A DNA stretch of 64,000 nucleotides from Deltaproteobacteria bacterium (GCA_013349285.1 DUZU01000002.1:1-64000), one strand, 5' to 3'. Counted from the first letter of the stretch, positions 32,753 to 41,743 are shown. Notes: a model not told the origin generated them from the sequence alone. Translations and numbers: made by a program.

Positions 32753-34750
32753 CTAGGTGAAGGTAATGCCAAAGAAATGGCAGGTGTAATTCATAATGCT
32801 GCCCACGGCAATAGCATAGAATATTACGGTGCCGATGATAATCGAAGCTACCAGCCATCCCCGTTCCTTGAAAAGGACGATGATCGCGTTCAGGCAAGGG
32901 GCGATAAAGGTCATCACCAGCAGATTGATCACGAGCTGGAGATTGGTATAAAACCCGCTCAGGTGCTCAAGCTCGGCCGCGCCGCTTTCCCGACGGATCA
33001 TGGTTTTGATAAAAACCTGCACACTTTTTTCCGGCAACCCCATCACCTGGCCGATTATCGGTCCCAGACTCTGTTCGAGCAGATCCAGGCCCCCGACCCA
33101 TTTAAACATATAAACCGCCAGGGAGGCATAGACAAAAACCGGCAGCGCCTCCTTCATGAAGAAAAAAGTTTTGGCCGAAGCCATCTTTATCACCTGATAA
33201 AACTTGGGCACCCGCATGGTCGGGATCTCGAGCAGTAAAGGCGAACGGCTGCCCGGCAGGATTTTATCGGCCAGGTAGCCGGCAATCAGGATCTGCAGAA
33301 AGATCATCCCGAAAACCGTTATCGTCGCGGAAATGGGCATTTTGTCGAGCACCACGAACATCACGGCAATCAGCGGCGCACAAGGCATACAGAGGAACAA
33401 CAGAAACGAGGCGATATTCTTTTCCTTTTCCGTGTTCAGCACCCTGGTGGTGAGCAAGGCCATGGTAACGCAGGAAAAGCCCATAACCAAGGGGATAACA
33501 CCCTTGCCGTTCAGGCCCATTTTCTGAAAAATCCGATCAAGCAGAATGGAGAGCCGGGGCAGATATCCCGAATCCTCCAACATGCCGAAGGCGAGATAAA
33601 AACAGAAGATCACCGGCAACACCAGGCCCAGGGCCAGAAAGATACCGGAAGGCAGCACCCCGAAGTCCGGATCGGCAATCATGCCCTTGATAAAGGGGCT
33701 GGGGATCGATGCGGTGATATGATTAATCCAAGGAATCAGCGTTCCTTCAAAAATAATTCTATTAATGCTGTCCGCCAGAAAAGTTGCGCCGAATGATCCC
33801 ACAAAAAGATACATGAGAGCAACAACCGTAAAGGCAATGGGAATGCCGGTGGAAAGCTTGGTGCACCAATCACCCAGGGTCAAAATAAACGGATGGCGGC
33901 TGGGCGGTTCAACCTTCTGGGCTGCCGCGGCGATCCAGGATGCCTCCCGTTGATAGATGTTGGCCAGACTGATCTCAAAGGCTACCGGGTCTTTCTGGCT
34001 GTATTCCTCTGCCAGTTGTTTGAGCTGAAGCAGCAACTCCTCGCCGAACTGCCTTTGGATATAGGCCTCAACGCCTTGATCGCCGCAGAGAAGAAGCAGG
34101 CCAACGGCTCTGGGCGACACCTTGGCCTGCTTAAGCAACCGGCAGACCAGATCAAGAAACTTTTCAACCTGGTCGGAATAGCGTAACCGTTTCTGCCGGG
34201 GGGTGATTGCAGGCAATTTCGCGGCCAACTCCCTGATGCCTAAGCCTTCCCTGGCAATGGTGGTGGAGAGCTCAACCCCGAGTTGTTCGGACAGGCGGTG
34301 ATAATCGATCTCGATCCCGCGGGATGCCGCCTCGTCTATCATATTGACCACGAAGATCATGGGCAGGCCGTATTCCGCATACTGCAGAAAAATCGCGATT
34401 GATCGCTTCAGATTTTTGGCATCGGCCACCATGATGATGCCGATCCCCTCTTCCTGAAGTTTGGGAGAAAGCAGAATATCGCGGGAGGCACGCTCGTCTT
34501 CGTTGGAGGAAAAGATATAATGAATGCCCGGAGTGTCGTAAATGTGTCCATTTTGCCCGGAGATGCCGCCCTTGCGCACGGAAATAGTACTGCCCGGTAT
34601 ATTGACACTGATACCTTCGGCACCACGCATTCGGGCAAACAAGGTCGATTTCCCGACATTCATGTTGCCGACGATAATATAATTTGCCTTTGCAGAAGAG
34701 TCGGCCGGGATCAAATTACGGCACGATTGGCATTCTTCACAGTTTTTCAT
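32753..34750 (-). CDS. feoB: Ferrous iron transporter FeoB, variant with N-terminal Cys motif
   Basis: The 665-residue inner-membrane Fe2+ transporter has a cytosolic G domain and a membrane domain. G1 is GNMNVGKST (28-36), the G2 Thr lies in PGSTIS (about 55), G3 is DTPG (72-75) and G4 is NMID (136-139). The membrane part runs from about 290 to the end with two gate repeats (MLEDSGYLPR, GFSCVTMALLTTR). Unlike classical FeoB it opens with MKNCEECQSC, a CxxCxxC motif that could bind iron or an Fe-S centre. It is shorter than E. coli FeoB (773) and lacks a FeoC. It is the first gene of the operon with the DtxR-FeoA regulator. Confidence 0.93.
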   Translation of the reverse strand: MKNCEECQSCRNLIPADSSAKANYIIVGNMNVGKSTLFARMRGAEGISVNIPGSTISVRKGGISGQNGHIYDTPGIHYIFSSNEDERASRDILLSPKLQEEGIGIIMVADAKNLKRSIAIFLQYAEYGLPMIFVVNMIDEAASRGIEIDYHRLSEQLGVELSTTIAREGLGIRELAAKLPAITPRQKRLRYSDQVEKFLDLVCRLLKQAKVSPRAVGLLLLCGDQGVEAYIQRQFGEELLLQLKQLAEEYSQKDPVAFEISLANIYQREASWIAAAAQKVEPPSRHPFILTLGDWCTKLSTGIPIAFTVVALMYLFVGSFGATFLADSINRIIFEGTLIPWINHITASIPSPFIKGMIADPDFGVLPSGIFLALGLVLPVIFCFYLAFGMLEDSGYLPRLSILLDRIFQKMGLNGKGVIPLVMGFSCVTMALLTTRVLNTEKEKNIASFLLFLCMPCAPLIAVMFVVLDKMPISATITVFGMIFLQILIAGYLADKILPGSRSPLLLEIPTMRVPKFYQVIKMASAKTFFFMKEALPVFVYASLAVYMFKWVGGLDLLEQSLGPIIGQVMGLPEKSVQVFIKTMIRRESGAAELEHLSGFYTNLQLVINLLVMTFIAPCLNAIIVLFKERGWLVASIIIGTVIFYAIAVGSIMNYTCHFFGITFT

Positions 34751-34815
34751 ATTAGTTATCTATTAAACAAATTCTATTTTGATATATATAAAAATAATAG
34801 CTAGTTAAACAGTAA

Positions 34816-34831
34816 ATTAGGCATGCCTAAT
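34816..34831. promoter_or_regulatory. Palindromic DtxR-type operator candidate
   Basis: ATTAGGCATGCCTAAT is a perfect 16-base palindrome 66 bases upstream of feoB. TTAGG and CCTAA are the half-sites of DtxR/IdeR iron boxes. The downstream DtxR-FeoA protein is the natural ligand, giving iron-dependent repression of feoB and of itself. Confidence 0.6.
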
Positions 34832-34834
34832 AAT

Positions 34835-34843
34835 TTAGGTTAA
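34835..34843. promoter_or_regulatory. Iron-box half-site TTAGGTTAA
   Basis: TTAGGTTAA is identical to the first eight bases plus one of the DtxR consensus half and lies 4 bases from the palindrome at 34816-34831. It may extend the site for a second dimer. Confidence 0.4.
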
Positions 34844-34870
34844 ACATAACAATAATACATTCCGACGAAC

Positions 34871-34883
34871 TTAGGTAGTACCT
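34871..34883. promoter_or_regulatory. Second iron-box-like inverted repeat
   Basis: TTAGGTAGTACCT contains AGGTA-G-TACCT, a perfect inverted repeat with a TTAGG half-site, 120 bases upstream of feoB. With the other two elements it forms a cluster of TTAGG sites. Confidence 0.45.
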
Positions 34884-35092
34884 CTTTTAAAAAAAACAGA
34901 TAATATTTTTCGAATAAAAATTGATCACCATTATTTGTCAACCTGTCTGAGAATACCTACAACTTATGGGTATCAATGTGATTTTGTTAACCATGTTTTA
35001 GTTTATGGCTGATAGGCGAAGGTAGGCAGATATATAATCAATTTTGCATTTTGCGAATGATCACCGGCCGCTATGATCGAGGAGGCTAAAAA

Positions 35093-35122
35093 ATGTTTGA
35101 TAATGATCCATGGCGCTGCTAG
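35093..35122 (+). CDS. Nine-codon frame with strong ribosome-binding site
   Basis: GAGGAGG at 35079-35085 stands 7 bases before an ATG that opens MFDNDPWRC and then TAG. It lies 255 bases upstream of the Hpt-REC-REC gene. It may be a leader peptide, or the remaining start of a lost gene; no continuation in other frames was found. I give low confidence that it is a functional gene. Confidence 0.25.
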   Translation: MFDNDPWRC

Positions 35123-35377
35123 GATATGATTGGCTTTATAATTTGAAAAATACTCGTAGATTCCTGCAAAGACTGATTGTCAACGGTCACCCAATCTGGC
35201 TCGGCGATAGCCGGTCGGTTGCTTGATCTCCACCCTAACTGTTTAAGTTGAAATTTCACTCATTAATGGCTTGATTAATGCCTGACAATCTTCTGGCTAT
35301 TTAACACCTGTGACTGATTTGTAATTGCGAAAATACCCTTAACTAATCCTTGCCAACTTAATAACGGGTTTCAGCAG

Positions 35378-36541
35378 ATGGAAGATCAAAATGTGTCAAT
35401 GCGCGATGATTATCTTTCGTCGTTAGCCGAACAAATTGAAAACATCGAGTACCTTTTAATGGCCTTACGACATGATAAGCCACCTAACTCATCATGGGAT
35501 GATCTTTTGCGGGTTATACATTCGGTAAAGGGTGCGGCAGGCTCACTTGGGGTTAATTTTATCGGCACGGTTTGTCATCAATTCGAGACATATTTGTCCG
35601 CCACCGGTCCCACTAAGATAAATCTTGATCTATGCCTGCAACTTATCGATTTACTTTTCGAATATATTAACCACTGCCTTGAAGGTAAAAACATTGCCAA
35701 CGACATCCTTTTCAACAAAAAGCTTGAAGCGATCATTCCTTCAAAGAAGACCGCCGACTTTAAGATTTTAATAGTCGAGAATACCCAGGCGATGTCCGAA
35801 TACTATGCCAAAACCTTGTCCGAAAAATTCATGGTAACTATTACTTATGAAAAAACCGGCATCAGGGCTTTTGCACGACTCATAAAGGAAGATTACGACG
35901 CGTTGCTGACCTCTGTCTATGTGGGCGAACTAGATGGCCCTTCACTTATATCCGCCGTAAAGGTCTGCCGAGGACCAAATCGTAATATCCCCACCTTGCT
36001 TATCACCTCGGATCAGAATAAGGCGATAAGCGGCACCGGCTTTGATTCTGATTTCGTTTTAAAAAAATCACAGAATCTACACAACGATTTGTTGGTGTAT
36101 TTCGAGGATATTTTTAATAAGAGATTTTTTATCGGTGCAATTGCTAAAAATGACAGAGGCGAGCTGAAAAAAATCCTGTGTGTTGATGATGACGAGTTGA
36201 TCCGCGGCCTGGTAAAAATCGGCCTTAAAAAACTTCTGCCCTTGCCGGAAGTTCAGTTTGCCGAATCGGGGAAAAATGCCCTGGCCAAACTTGAAAATTA
36301 TCACCCCGATCTGATTATCATGGATGTGATGATGCCGGAAATGACCGGTCCGGAAACCTTAAACCAGATAAGGCTAGATAAGTTAACTCGCGCTATCCCG
36401 GTTATTTTTTTAACCGGTCAACATGAAAAAGCTGAAATAAACGCCCTGCTTGAATTAGGTGTTCTGGGGGTTATTCGTAAACCGTTTGATAACAAGAAAC
36501 TTGCCGGTTACATAGAAGCTATCTGGCACCGAAAATGTTGA
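35378..36541 (+). CDS. Hpt-receiver-receiver phosphorelay protein
   Basis: The 387-residue cytoplasmic protein joins a histidine phosphotransfer domain (about 10-110, His48 in VIHSVKGAAGSLG) to two receivers. The first (128-245) begins FKILIVENTQAMSEYY; its phospho-acceptor position is Ser179 (DALLTSVYVGELDG), so it should not be phosphorylated. The second (265-385) is intact, with ILCVDDDELIRG, Asp316 in DLIIMDVMMPEMTG, the Thr in VIFLTGQHE and Lys368 in VIRKPFDNK. No output domain follows. It could relay phosphate between kinases and targets encoded elsewhere, such as the hybrid kinase at 49.6-52.8 kb, but nothing in the sequence proves that. The ATG lacks a clear ribosome-binding site. Confidence 0.88.
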   Translation: MEDQNVSMRDDYLSSLAEQIENIEYLLMALRHDKPPNSSWDDLLRVIHSVKGAAGSLGVNFIGTVCHQFETYLSATGPTKINLDLCLQLIDLLFEYINHCLEGKNIANDILFNKKLEAIIPSKKTADFKILIVENTQAMSEYYAKTLSEKFMVTITYEKTGIRAFARLIKEDYDALLTSVYVGELDGPSLISAVKVCRGPNRNIPTLLITSDQNKAISGTGFDSDFVLKKSQNLHNDLLVYFEDIFNKRFFIGAIAKNDRGELKKILCVDDDELIRGLVKIGLKKLLPLPEVQFAESGKNALAKLENYHPDLIIMDVMMPEMTGPETLNQIRLDKLTRAIPVIFLTGQHEKAEINALLELGVLGVIRKPFDNKKLAGYIEAIWHRKC

Positions 36542-36591
36542 GCCGGTAGGTAAAATCGCAAGAGATGCATTGAAAGAGGTTATATTCTTTA

Positions 36592-36885
36592 TTATCCCTT
36601 TACCTGGTGATAGCTTATTGAGGCCGAAGCACCGTAAACCGGGTGGTGTTTACATTCCTTGGTGCAGAATCCGATTTTGTCATTAAATAAAAAAAAGCAG
36701 TCATCGCAAAACTCGGGAAACCGTAGATTGCTCATCCTTCTGTGATACCTGATCCGACACCACAAAATAATAAGGAGAAGCGCCACGATAATCATCCCGT
36801 TGGTAAAGAAAATCAACTCTCCCCCACTGCCGCCGGAATTTAATGCGGCATCCGAAATGGCTTTTAAGTAAATCTCCTTATCCAT
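36592..36885 (-). CDS. Small single-pass membrane protein with Cys-rich tail
   Basis: The protein has 97 residues with one membrane segment at about 25-44 (LIFFTNGMIIVALLLIILWC) and a cytoplasmic tail. The tail has CDDCFFLFNDKIGFCTKECK, four cysteines spaced like a zinc or Fe-S site, then a His pair. AAAGGG precedes the ATG at good spacing, so translation is likely. No family is recognised. It converges on the Hpt-REC-REC gene, 50 bases apart. Confidence 0.6.
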   Translation of the reverse strand: MDKEIYLKAISDAALNSGGSGGELIFFTNGMIIVALLLIILWCRIRYHRRMSNLRFPEFCDDCFFLFNDKIGFCTKECKHHPVYGASASISYHQVKG

Positions 36886-37017
36886 AGCACCCTTTCCTTA
36901 AAAGGTTTGAGTCAAGCAAAATCGACCGGCACTATTCTTTATAAGAACTCGTCAATGCCTCAATTAAATATTAGGATAATCACCAGATATTTTCACCGCA
37001 AAAAAAACCAAAAAAAA

Positions 37018-37048
37018 AAGCACCTAACCCAAAAAGAGTTAAGTGCTT
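37018..37048 (-). terminator. Terminator of the tRNA-fMet gene
   Basis: On the minus strand AAGCACTTAACTC pairs with GGTTAGGTGCTT (with G:U pairs) around a loop of about six bases, followed by a run of nine Ts. It begins 10 bases after the tRNA. Confidence 0.8.
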
Positions 37049-37057
37049 GAATTTTCG

Positions 37058-37134
<77 letters not shown>

Positions 37135-37192
37135 TCAGTGAGAATGTATTTAACATATTCCCCGGGAATGTCAATCGTTGATCAGAGAATTA

Positions 37193-37633
37193 TCAAGGTT
37201 TTACCGAGTTTTTTTGCAATCTCTCCATTATCGTCCCGGGAAGTTTGGCCAGCTTGCCGGTGCGATCAACCACCGCGTGGACGGTATAGCCCTGGATCAG
37301 GACCTTGCCGTCGCCTTGACGGATGATTCGGTAATTAAACCGGCAGGAAACGGCCTTGACATCCAACAGGCAGGTTTCAATCACCAGCAGGTCGTCGTAA
37401 AGAGCCGAGGCCTTATAACGAACATGGCATTCGACCACCGGCAGGATAAAGCCCTCATCCTCGATGGATTTATAGGAGGTGATCTGTTCCCGCATGAACT
37501 CGGTGCGGGCCGCCTCGAAATAGCGCAGATAGTTGGCATAATAAACCACGCCGCCGGAGTCGGTGTCACCGTAGATGACTCGACATTGATGGCGATAGAG
37601 CGGTTCATGCATGGACAGACTTTTCTCGACCAT
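37193..37633 (-). CDS. YbgC-type acyl-CoA thioesterase (hotdog fold)
   Basis: The 146-residue protein carries the 4HBT signature YGDTDSGGVVYYANYLRYFE (about 21-40), where the Asp is catalytic. Members hydrolyse acyl- or 4-hydroxybenzoyl-CoA; YbgC often belongs to Tol clusters, and a Tol operon lies 3 kb away but on the other strand. The ATG overlaps the stop of the ApgM-like gene by one base (TAATG), so translation is coupled. Met8 is a second possible start. Substrate is not known. Confidence 0.88.
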   Translation of the reverse strand: MVEKSLSMHEPLYRHQCRVIYGDTDSGGVVYYANYLRYFEAARTEFMREQITSYKSIEDEGFILPVVECHVRYKASALYDDLLVIETCLLDVKAVSCRFNYRIIRQGDGKVLIQGYTVHAVVDRTGKLAKLPGTIMERLQKNSVKP

Positions 37634-38841
37634 TACTGCTGCTCAAGGATGCGTTTGAAAAACTTTAAGCCGTCGCCGATCATACTGCCGGCGGCGGTCG
37701 CGTTTTCTTCATTATAGGCCAAACCACTGCCCTGCCCCTTGCCCCGGGAGTCGTAGATCGCCACCGGCACCGGCTGCGAGGTGTGGGTCTGCAGGGAGAG
37801 CGGGGTAAAATGATCCATGGCGATCACCAGGCGAAAATCTTCGCCCCTTTGTTTCATTCCCTCAAATATCGGTTTAACGATCCGGCTGTCAAAATCCTCG
37901 ATGGCCTGCATTTTTTCTTTGAGCAGACCTTGATGGCCGGCCTCGTCCGGGGCCTCGACATGGACAAAAACCAGATCCTTGCTCTCTAAGGCCTTAAGGG
38001 CGGCATCAGCCTTGCCTTGATAATTGGTGTCAAGATAACCGGTGGCGCCGTCCACATTGATAATTTCCAGATCGGCATAGACCCCGATCCCCTTGAGCAG
38101 GTCAACGGCGGAGATCAGCGCTCCGCTCACCCCGAACTGTGCCTTAATGGTCGGCATGGTCGGGGCCTTGCCCTCGCCCCAGAGCCAGATAGCATTGGCC
38201 TGATTGCGGTTGGCCGCAGAGCGCTTTTGGTTAACCTCATGCTTGCTTAAAAAAGCAACGGCTTTGGCCAGCATCTCTTTAAATTGGGGGATGGCCTGGT
38301 AACGCTGCCAGTAGCGGGTTACATCCTTGCCGGTATGATCGTGGGGCGGCACGGTTTCAAGCTCGGCCACCACCCCCTTATGGACCAACAGGTGGCGGTA
38401 GCTGATGCCCGGATGGAATTTGAGCTGGTCGCTGCCTGCGGCCTGATCCAACCCCTGGACCAGAATCCGGGCCTCAGCGCTGCTGATGTGACCGGCGCTG
38501 TAATCCACCATCTTTACCGTGCCGTCGTCTTTAAAGTCGAGGCTCACCAGGTTACAGCGGAAGGCAACCTCATCGGCGCCAAGCTGCACTCCCATGCTGG
38601 CCGCCTCCAGGGGAGCCCGGCCCGAATAACACTTTGTCGGCAAATAGCCTAACAGCGAGAGATTGGCAACATCACTGCCCGGCGGAAAGCCATCCGGCAC
38701 GGTCTGCAGCAGATGGAGTTCGCCCTCGGCGGCCAGATAGTCCATGGCCGGGGTCTTGGCTGCGGCAAGCGGGGTTTGGTTGTCAAGTTCGGCAAGGGGC
38801 AGGTCGCCCATCCCATCACCGACCAGAATGATATATTTCAT
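37633..38841 (-). CDS. ApgM-family phosphoglycerate-mutase-like enzyme; possible homoserine kinase analogue
   Basis: The 402-residue protein belongs to the cofactor-independent, archaeal-type phosphoglycerate mutase family within the alkaline-phosphatase superfamily. The metal site opens with ILVGDGMGDLPL and the catalytic Ser56 lies in PPGSDVANLSLLGY. Further metal ligands occur in VEAPDEAGHQG and AMDHFTP. The genes of this subgroup that lie beside homoserine dehydrogenase have been proposed to replace homoserine kinase (ThrB). Here the gene starts 2 bases after hom. No thrB-type kinase is seen in the window. The mutase role is equally possible, so the function is left open. Confidence 0.82.
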   Translation of the reverse strand: MKYIILVGDGMGDLPLAELDNQTPLAAAKTPAMDYLAAEGELHLLQTVPDGFPPGSDVANLSLLGYLPTKCYSGRAPLEAASMGVQLGADEVAFRCNLVSLDFKDDGTVKMVDYSAGHISSAEARILVQGLDQAAGSDQLKFHPGISYRHLLVHKGVVAELETVPPHDHTGKDVTRYWQRYQAIPQFKEMLAKAVAFLSKHEVNQKRSAANRNQANAIWLWGEGKAPTMPTIKAQFGVSGALISAVDLLKGIGVYADLEIINVDGATGYLDTNYQGKADAALKALESKDLVFVHVEAPDEAGHQGLLKEKMQAIEDFDSRIVKPIFEGMKQRGEDFRLVIAMDHFTPLSLQTHTSQPVPVAIYDSRGKGQGSGLAYNEENATAAGSMIGDGLKFFKRILEQQ

Positions 38842-38843
38842 AA

Positions 38844-40169
38844 TCAGTTTTCGTCGTGGTCAACCATGATTCTGATCTTGACGGTCTTGGCCGAGCAGAA
38901 ATCCTTGGCGTCAATCTCGGCCAGGGCCAGCTGAACCGCGGACTCCTGGGCCTCATAGGTGGTAATCACCACCGGCACCGTGCCGGCCTTTTTGCTGCGC
39001 CCTTTCTGCAGCACCGATTCGATACTGATGTTGTGCTTGGCCAGGATGCCGGCAATGGTGGAGAGAACGCCGGGTTTATCCAGGGCGGAGATCCTGAAGT
39101 AATAGGGGCACCGCAGATTCGCCATGGGGGTAATGGCCCGCGGCTTGATCTCATCGGGCAAATAGGAAAGACAGGGCACCCGGTTGATGCAATTGTTTAT
39201 GATATTGCGGGAAATATCCACCACATCGGCGGCCACCGCGCTGCCGGTCTGCATCTTGCCGGCGCCATAGCCGTAGAGCAGGACATCCTCCACCATATCG
39301 CCGGTAAACAAAAAACCGTTGTAGGCGCCGTTTACATTGGCGAGCATATGCTTTTCCGGGACCATGGTCGGATGGACCCTGGCCTCCACCGTATCGCCGT
39401 GATTATTGCTGATCGCCAGCAACTTGATCTTGTAACCGAACTCATGGGCAAAATCGATATCAATGGGATCAATTTGGGAAATGCCCTCAATACTGACATC
39501 GTTGAGGCTCATCTTCATCCCGTATGCCATGGTCATCAGGATCACCAGCTTATGGGCGGTATCAATCCCCTCGACATCATAGGTCGGATCGGCCTCGGCA
39601 TAGCCTTTGGCCTGGGCTTCCTTTAATACCTCGGCAAAAGGGGTGCCATGGGCGGTCATTTTATTGAGAATGAAGTTGGCGGTGCCGTTCATGATGCCCA
39701 TGATCGACAAAATCTTGTTGGCGACCAGTCCTTCTTTCAGGGACTTGATCACCGGGATGCCGCCTCCGACGCTGGCCTCGAAACCAACCTCGACATTTTT
39801 GGCAGCGGCCGCCTCGAAGATCTCCATGCCATGTTGGGAGACCAAGGCCTTATTGGCGGTAACCACATGCTTGCCGTTGGCAATGGCCTTTAAGATAAAG
39901 GTTTTGGCCGGCTCAATCCCGCCGATCAACTCGACGACAATATCGATCGCCGGATCATTAATGATAAGATCGGCATCACGGACCAGTTCGACGGCCGAGA
40001 ATTTTTCAGGCAAGGCTTCAATCCTGGTATCGGCAACCTTGGCCAGAATAATGTCCGCGCCGGTTTTACGAGACAAACGCTGATTCTGGGCATAAAGTAC
40101 CTCGGCCAGACCACTGCCAACCGTGCCGAAACCAATCAACCCGACTTTAATTTCTTTCTTTTCAGTCAT
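38844..40169 (-). CDS. hom: Homoserine dehydrogenase with C-terminal ACT domain
   Basis: The 441-residue cytoplasmic enzyme reduces aspartate semialdehyde to homoserine for threonine and methionine. The NAD(P) site is GLIGFGTVGSGLAEVL (9-24). The catalytic domain shows KHVVTANKALVSQHG (about 98-112), SVGGGIPVIKSL and GTANFILNKM. A C-terminal ACT domain (about 355-435, FRISALDKPGVLSTIAGILA) suggests allosteric control by threonine. It is the first gene of a hom, ApgM-like, thioesterase operon. Confidence 0.96.
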   Translation of the reverse strand: MTEKKEIKVGLIGFGTVGSGLAEVLYAQNQRLSRKTGADIILAKVADTRIEALPEKFSAVELVRDADLIINDPAIDIVVELIGGIEPAKTFILKAIANGKHVVTANKALVSQHGMEIFEAAAAKNVEVGFEASVGGGIPVIKSLKEGLVANKILSIMGIMNGTANFILNKMTAHGTPFAEVLKEAQAKGYAEADPTYDVEGIDTAHKLVILMTMAYGMKMSLNDVSIEGISQIDPIDIDFAHEFGYKIKLLAISNNHGDTVEARVHPTMVPEKHMLANVNGAYNGFLFTGDMVEDVLLYGYGAGKMQTGSAVAADVVDISRNIINNCINRVPCLSYLPDEIKPRAITPMANLRCPYYFRISALDKPGVLSTIAGILAKHNISIESVLQKGRSKKAGTVPVVITTYEAQESAVQLALAEIDAKDFCSAKTVKIRIMVDHDEN

Positions 40170-40566
40170 TACGCTAAAATCTCCACATCAAATATAAGGT
40201 GATGATATATTTAACAAATATTAAGTATATTACACGGAATCAAGTCATAAACAATCCCCTGGATCAATTATAACCAAACACAAATACCCTCTTTGATTGT
40301 TGATGTCAAAAAAATTAAGGAAAAACAGCGGGAGTTTGTCGGCTGCTTTTAGTATGGTATTTTCTTAATTGCCATAGTCGTTACATTGACAATATCCAAA
40401 AAAAAAATTAAAAATGATATAAATTAACTCTTTGCTTTTCTTTGTCAAAAGACGCTAATACCTTCCCTTTACTCAATATCCATTTGGACCAGTTCAGTTT
40501 TTCAACGAAATCCATGAAAATAAAATTTTAATCTTTAACTTAACTTTAAAGACGAGGTCGCAAGCA
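40170..40566. other. Divergent promoter region between hom and tolQ
   Basis: The 397 bases are AT-rich and hold the promoters for both operons. TTGACA at 40386-40391 matches a consensus -35 facing tolQ, but the best -10 (TAAAAA at 40409) is weak. No gene, riboswitch or strong inverted repeat was found. The consensus -35 is offered only as a hint. Confidence 0.4.
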
Positions 40567-41268
40567 GTGGGTCATCTTAATGTATTTACAATGTTCTGGA
40601 GCGCCGGGATCATGGTTAAATTTGTCATGCTCCTTCTTCTCGGCTTTTCGTTGTATTCCTGGTTTATCGTGTTTCAAAAATTCTCCTTGTACAAAAAAGC
40701 CAAAGAAGAATCCTCCACCTTTCTCGAAACATTCTGGCACAGTAAACATCTGTCCGAGGCTCATAAATTTGCCGAACAATTCCTTCTTTGTCCAGAGGCG
40801 ACAATATTTAAAACCGGCTACCATGAACTTCAAAAACTTGGGAAAAAGCACTCGACATCAAGAGAAACCGACGAAACCCTTGAAATGCGCATGGCCGGCA
40901 TGGAGCCGCTGAAAAGAGCGTTGCGCAAGGCGGAAGACCAGGAAAGTTCCCGTTTGGGTGAGTCCCTACCCTTTCTGGCCACCACCGGCAGCACCGCCCC
41001 TTTTATCGGCTTGTTCGGCACGGTCTGGGGCATTATGACTGCGTTTCAGGAAATCGGCATGAAGGGTTCCGCCTCCCTGGCCGTTGTTGCTCCCGGTGTT
41101 TCCGAGGCCCTGGTGGTAACCGCCGCCGGTCTGGCCGTGGCAATCCCGGCCGTGGTTTTTTATAATTATTACTCAAACCAACTGGCGGAAATGGAACATA
41201 AGATGCACAGCTTTTCGGTGGACTTTTTAAATCTGGTGGAACGCGATTTCATCTCAAGGCAGGGGTAA
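40567..41268 (+). CDS. tolQ: TolQ inner-membrane proton channel subunit
   Basis: The 233-residue protein has three membrane segments: residues about 12-34, 130-155 and 165-190. The MotA/TolQ/ExbB signature is clear in [20 protein letters not shown] and in [20 protein letters not shown]. With TolR it forms the proton-driven motor that energises TolA for outer-membrane constriction at division. The start is GTG at 40567 with GAGG upstream; the ATG nine codons in is an alternative. It is the first gene of tolQRAB-cpoB. Confidence 0.95.
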   Translation: MGHLNVFTMFWSAGIMVKFVMLLLLGFSLYSWFIVFQKFSLYKKAKEESSTFLETFWHSKHLSEAHKFAEQFLLCPEATIFKTGYHELQKLGKKHSTSRETDETLEMRMAGMEPLKRALRKAEDQESSRLGESLPFLATTGSTAPFIGLFGTVWGIMTAFQEIGMKGSASLAVVAPGVSEALVVTAAGLAVAIPAVVFYNYYSNQLAEMEHKMHSFSVDFLNLVERDFISRQG

Positions 41269-41300
41269 TCCCATTTACTATTTCGCGGAGATAACTGATT

Positions 41301-41726
41301 ATGGGACCCATTGAGGGAAAATGCAAAAGGCGGCTGGTGTCGGATATAAATGTCACGCCCCTGGTTGACGTCATGTTGGTGTTGCTGATTATTTTCATGA
41401 TCACCGCCCCCATGATGACCCAAGGGGTTGATGTTGATCTGCCGGAAACCACCGCCCGACCTCTGCAGCAGGAAAAAGCGCCGCTGATTATCACCATCGA
41501 CAAAAAAGGCGCGATCTTTCTCAATCAGACCAAGGGAAGCCAGGCGCTGGTCAAACAGCAATTGGCTCAATTTGCGGCTAAGGACCCCAACCGCACCGTG
41601 CTGTTGAGGGCCGACAAGGAAGTGCCCTATGGCCTGGTGGTTTCACTTATGGCGGATATCAAGGAAGTCGGTTTCGATAAGCTCGGCATGGTCACCCAGC
41701 CCCAAGTCAATAAAGCAACCCGGTAA
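41301..41726 (+). CDS. tolR: TolR inner-membrane motor subunit (ExbD family)
   Basis: The 141-residue protein has one membrane helix at about 21-40. The essential Asp23 is kept in [18 protein letters not shown], followed by the periplasmic VDVDLPE and the C-terminal [12 protein letters not shown]. The Asp carries protons during motor turnover. GGAG lies about 10 bases before the ATG. It follows tolQ by 32 bases. Confidence 0.95.
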   Translation: MGPIEGKCKRRLVSDINVTPLVDVMLVLLIIFMITAPMMTQGVDVDLPETTARPLQQEKAPLIITIDKKGAIFLNQTKGSQALVKQQLAQFAAKDPNRTVLLRADKEVPYGLVVSLMADIKEVGFDKLGMVTQPQVNKATR

Positions 41727-41743
41727 CGAGTTAAAATATTACA

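Larger units (their letters stand above)
34751..35377. other. Long divergent intergenic region upstream of feoB and the Hpt-REC-REC gene
   Basis: At 627 bases this is the longest gap in the window. It is AT-rich in its first half, where three iron-box-like elements lie (see separate entries). A nine-codon frame with an excellent ribosome-binding site sits at 35093-35122. No tRNA, riboswitch or decayed gene could be recognised in the rest. Confidence 0.5.
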
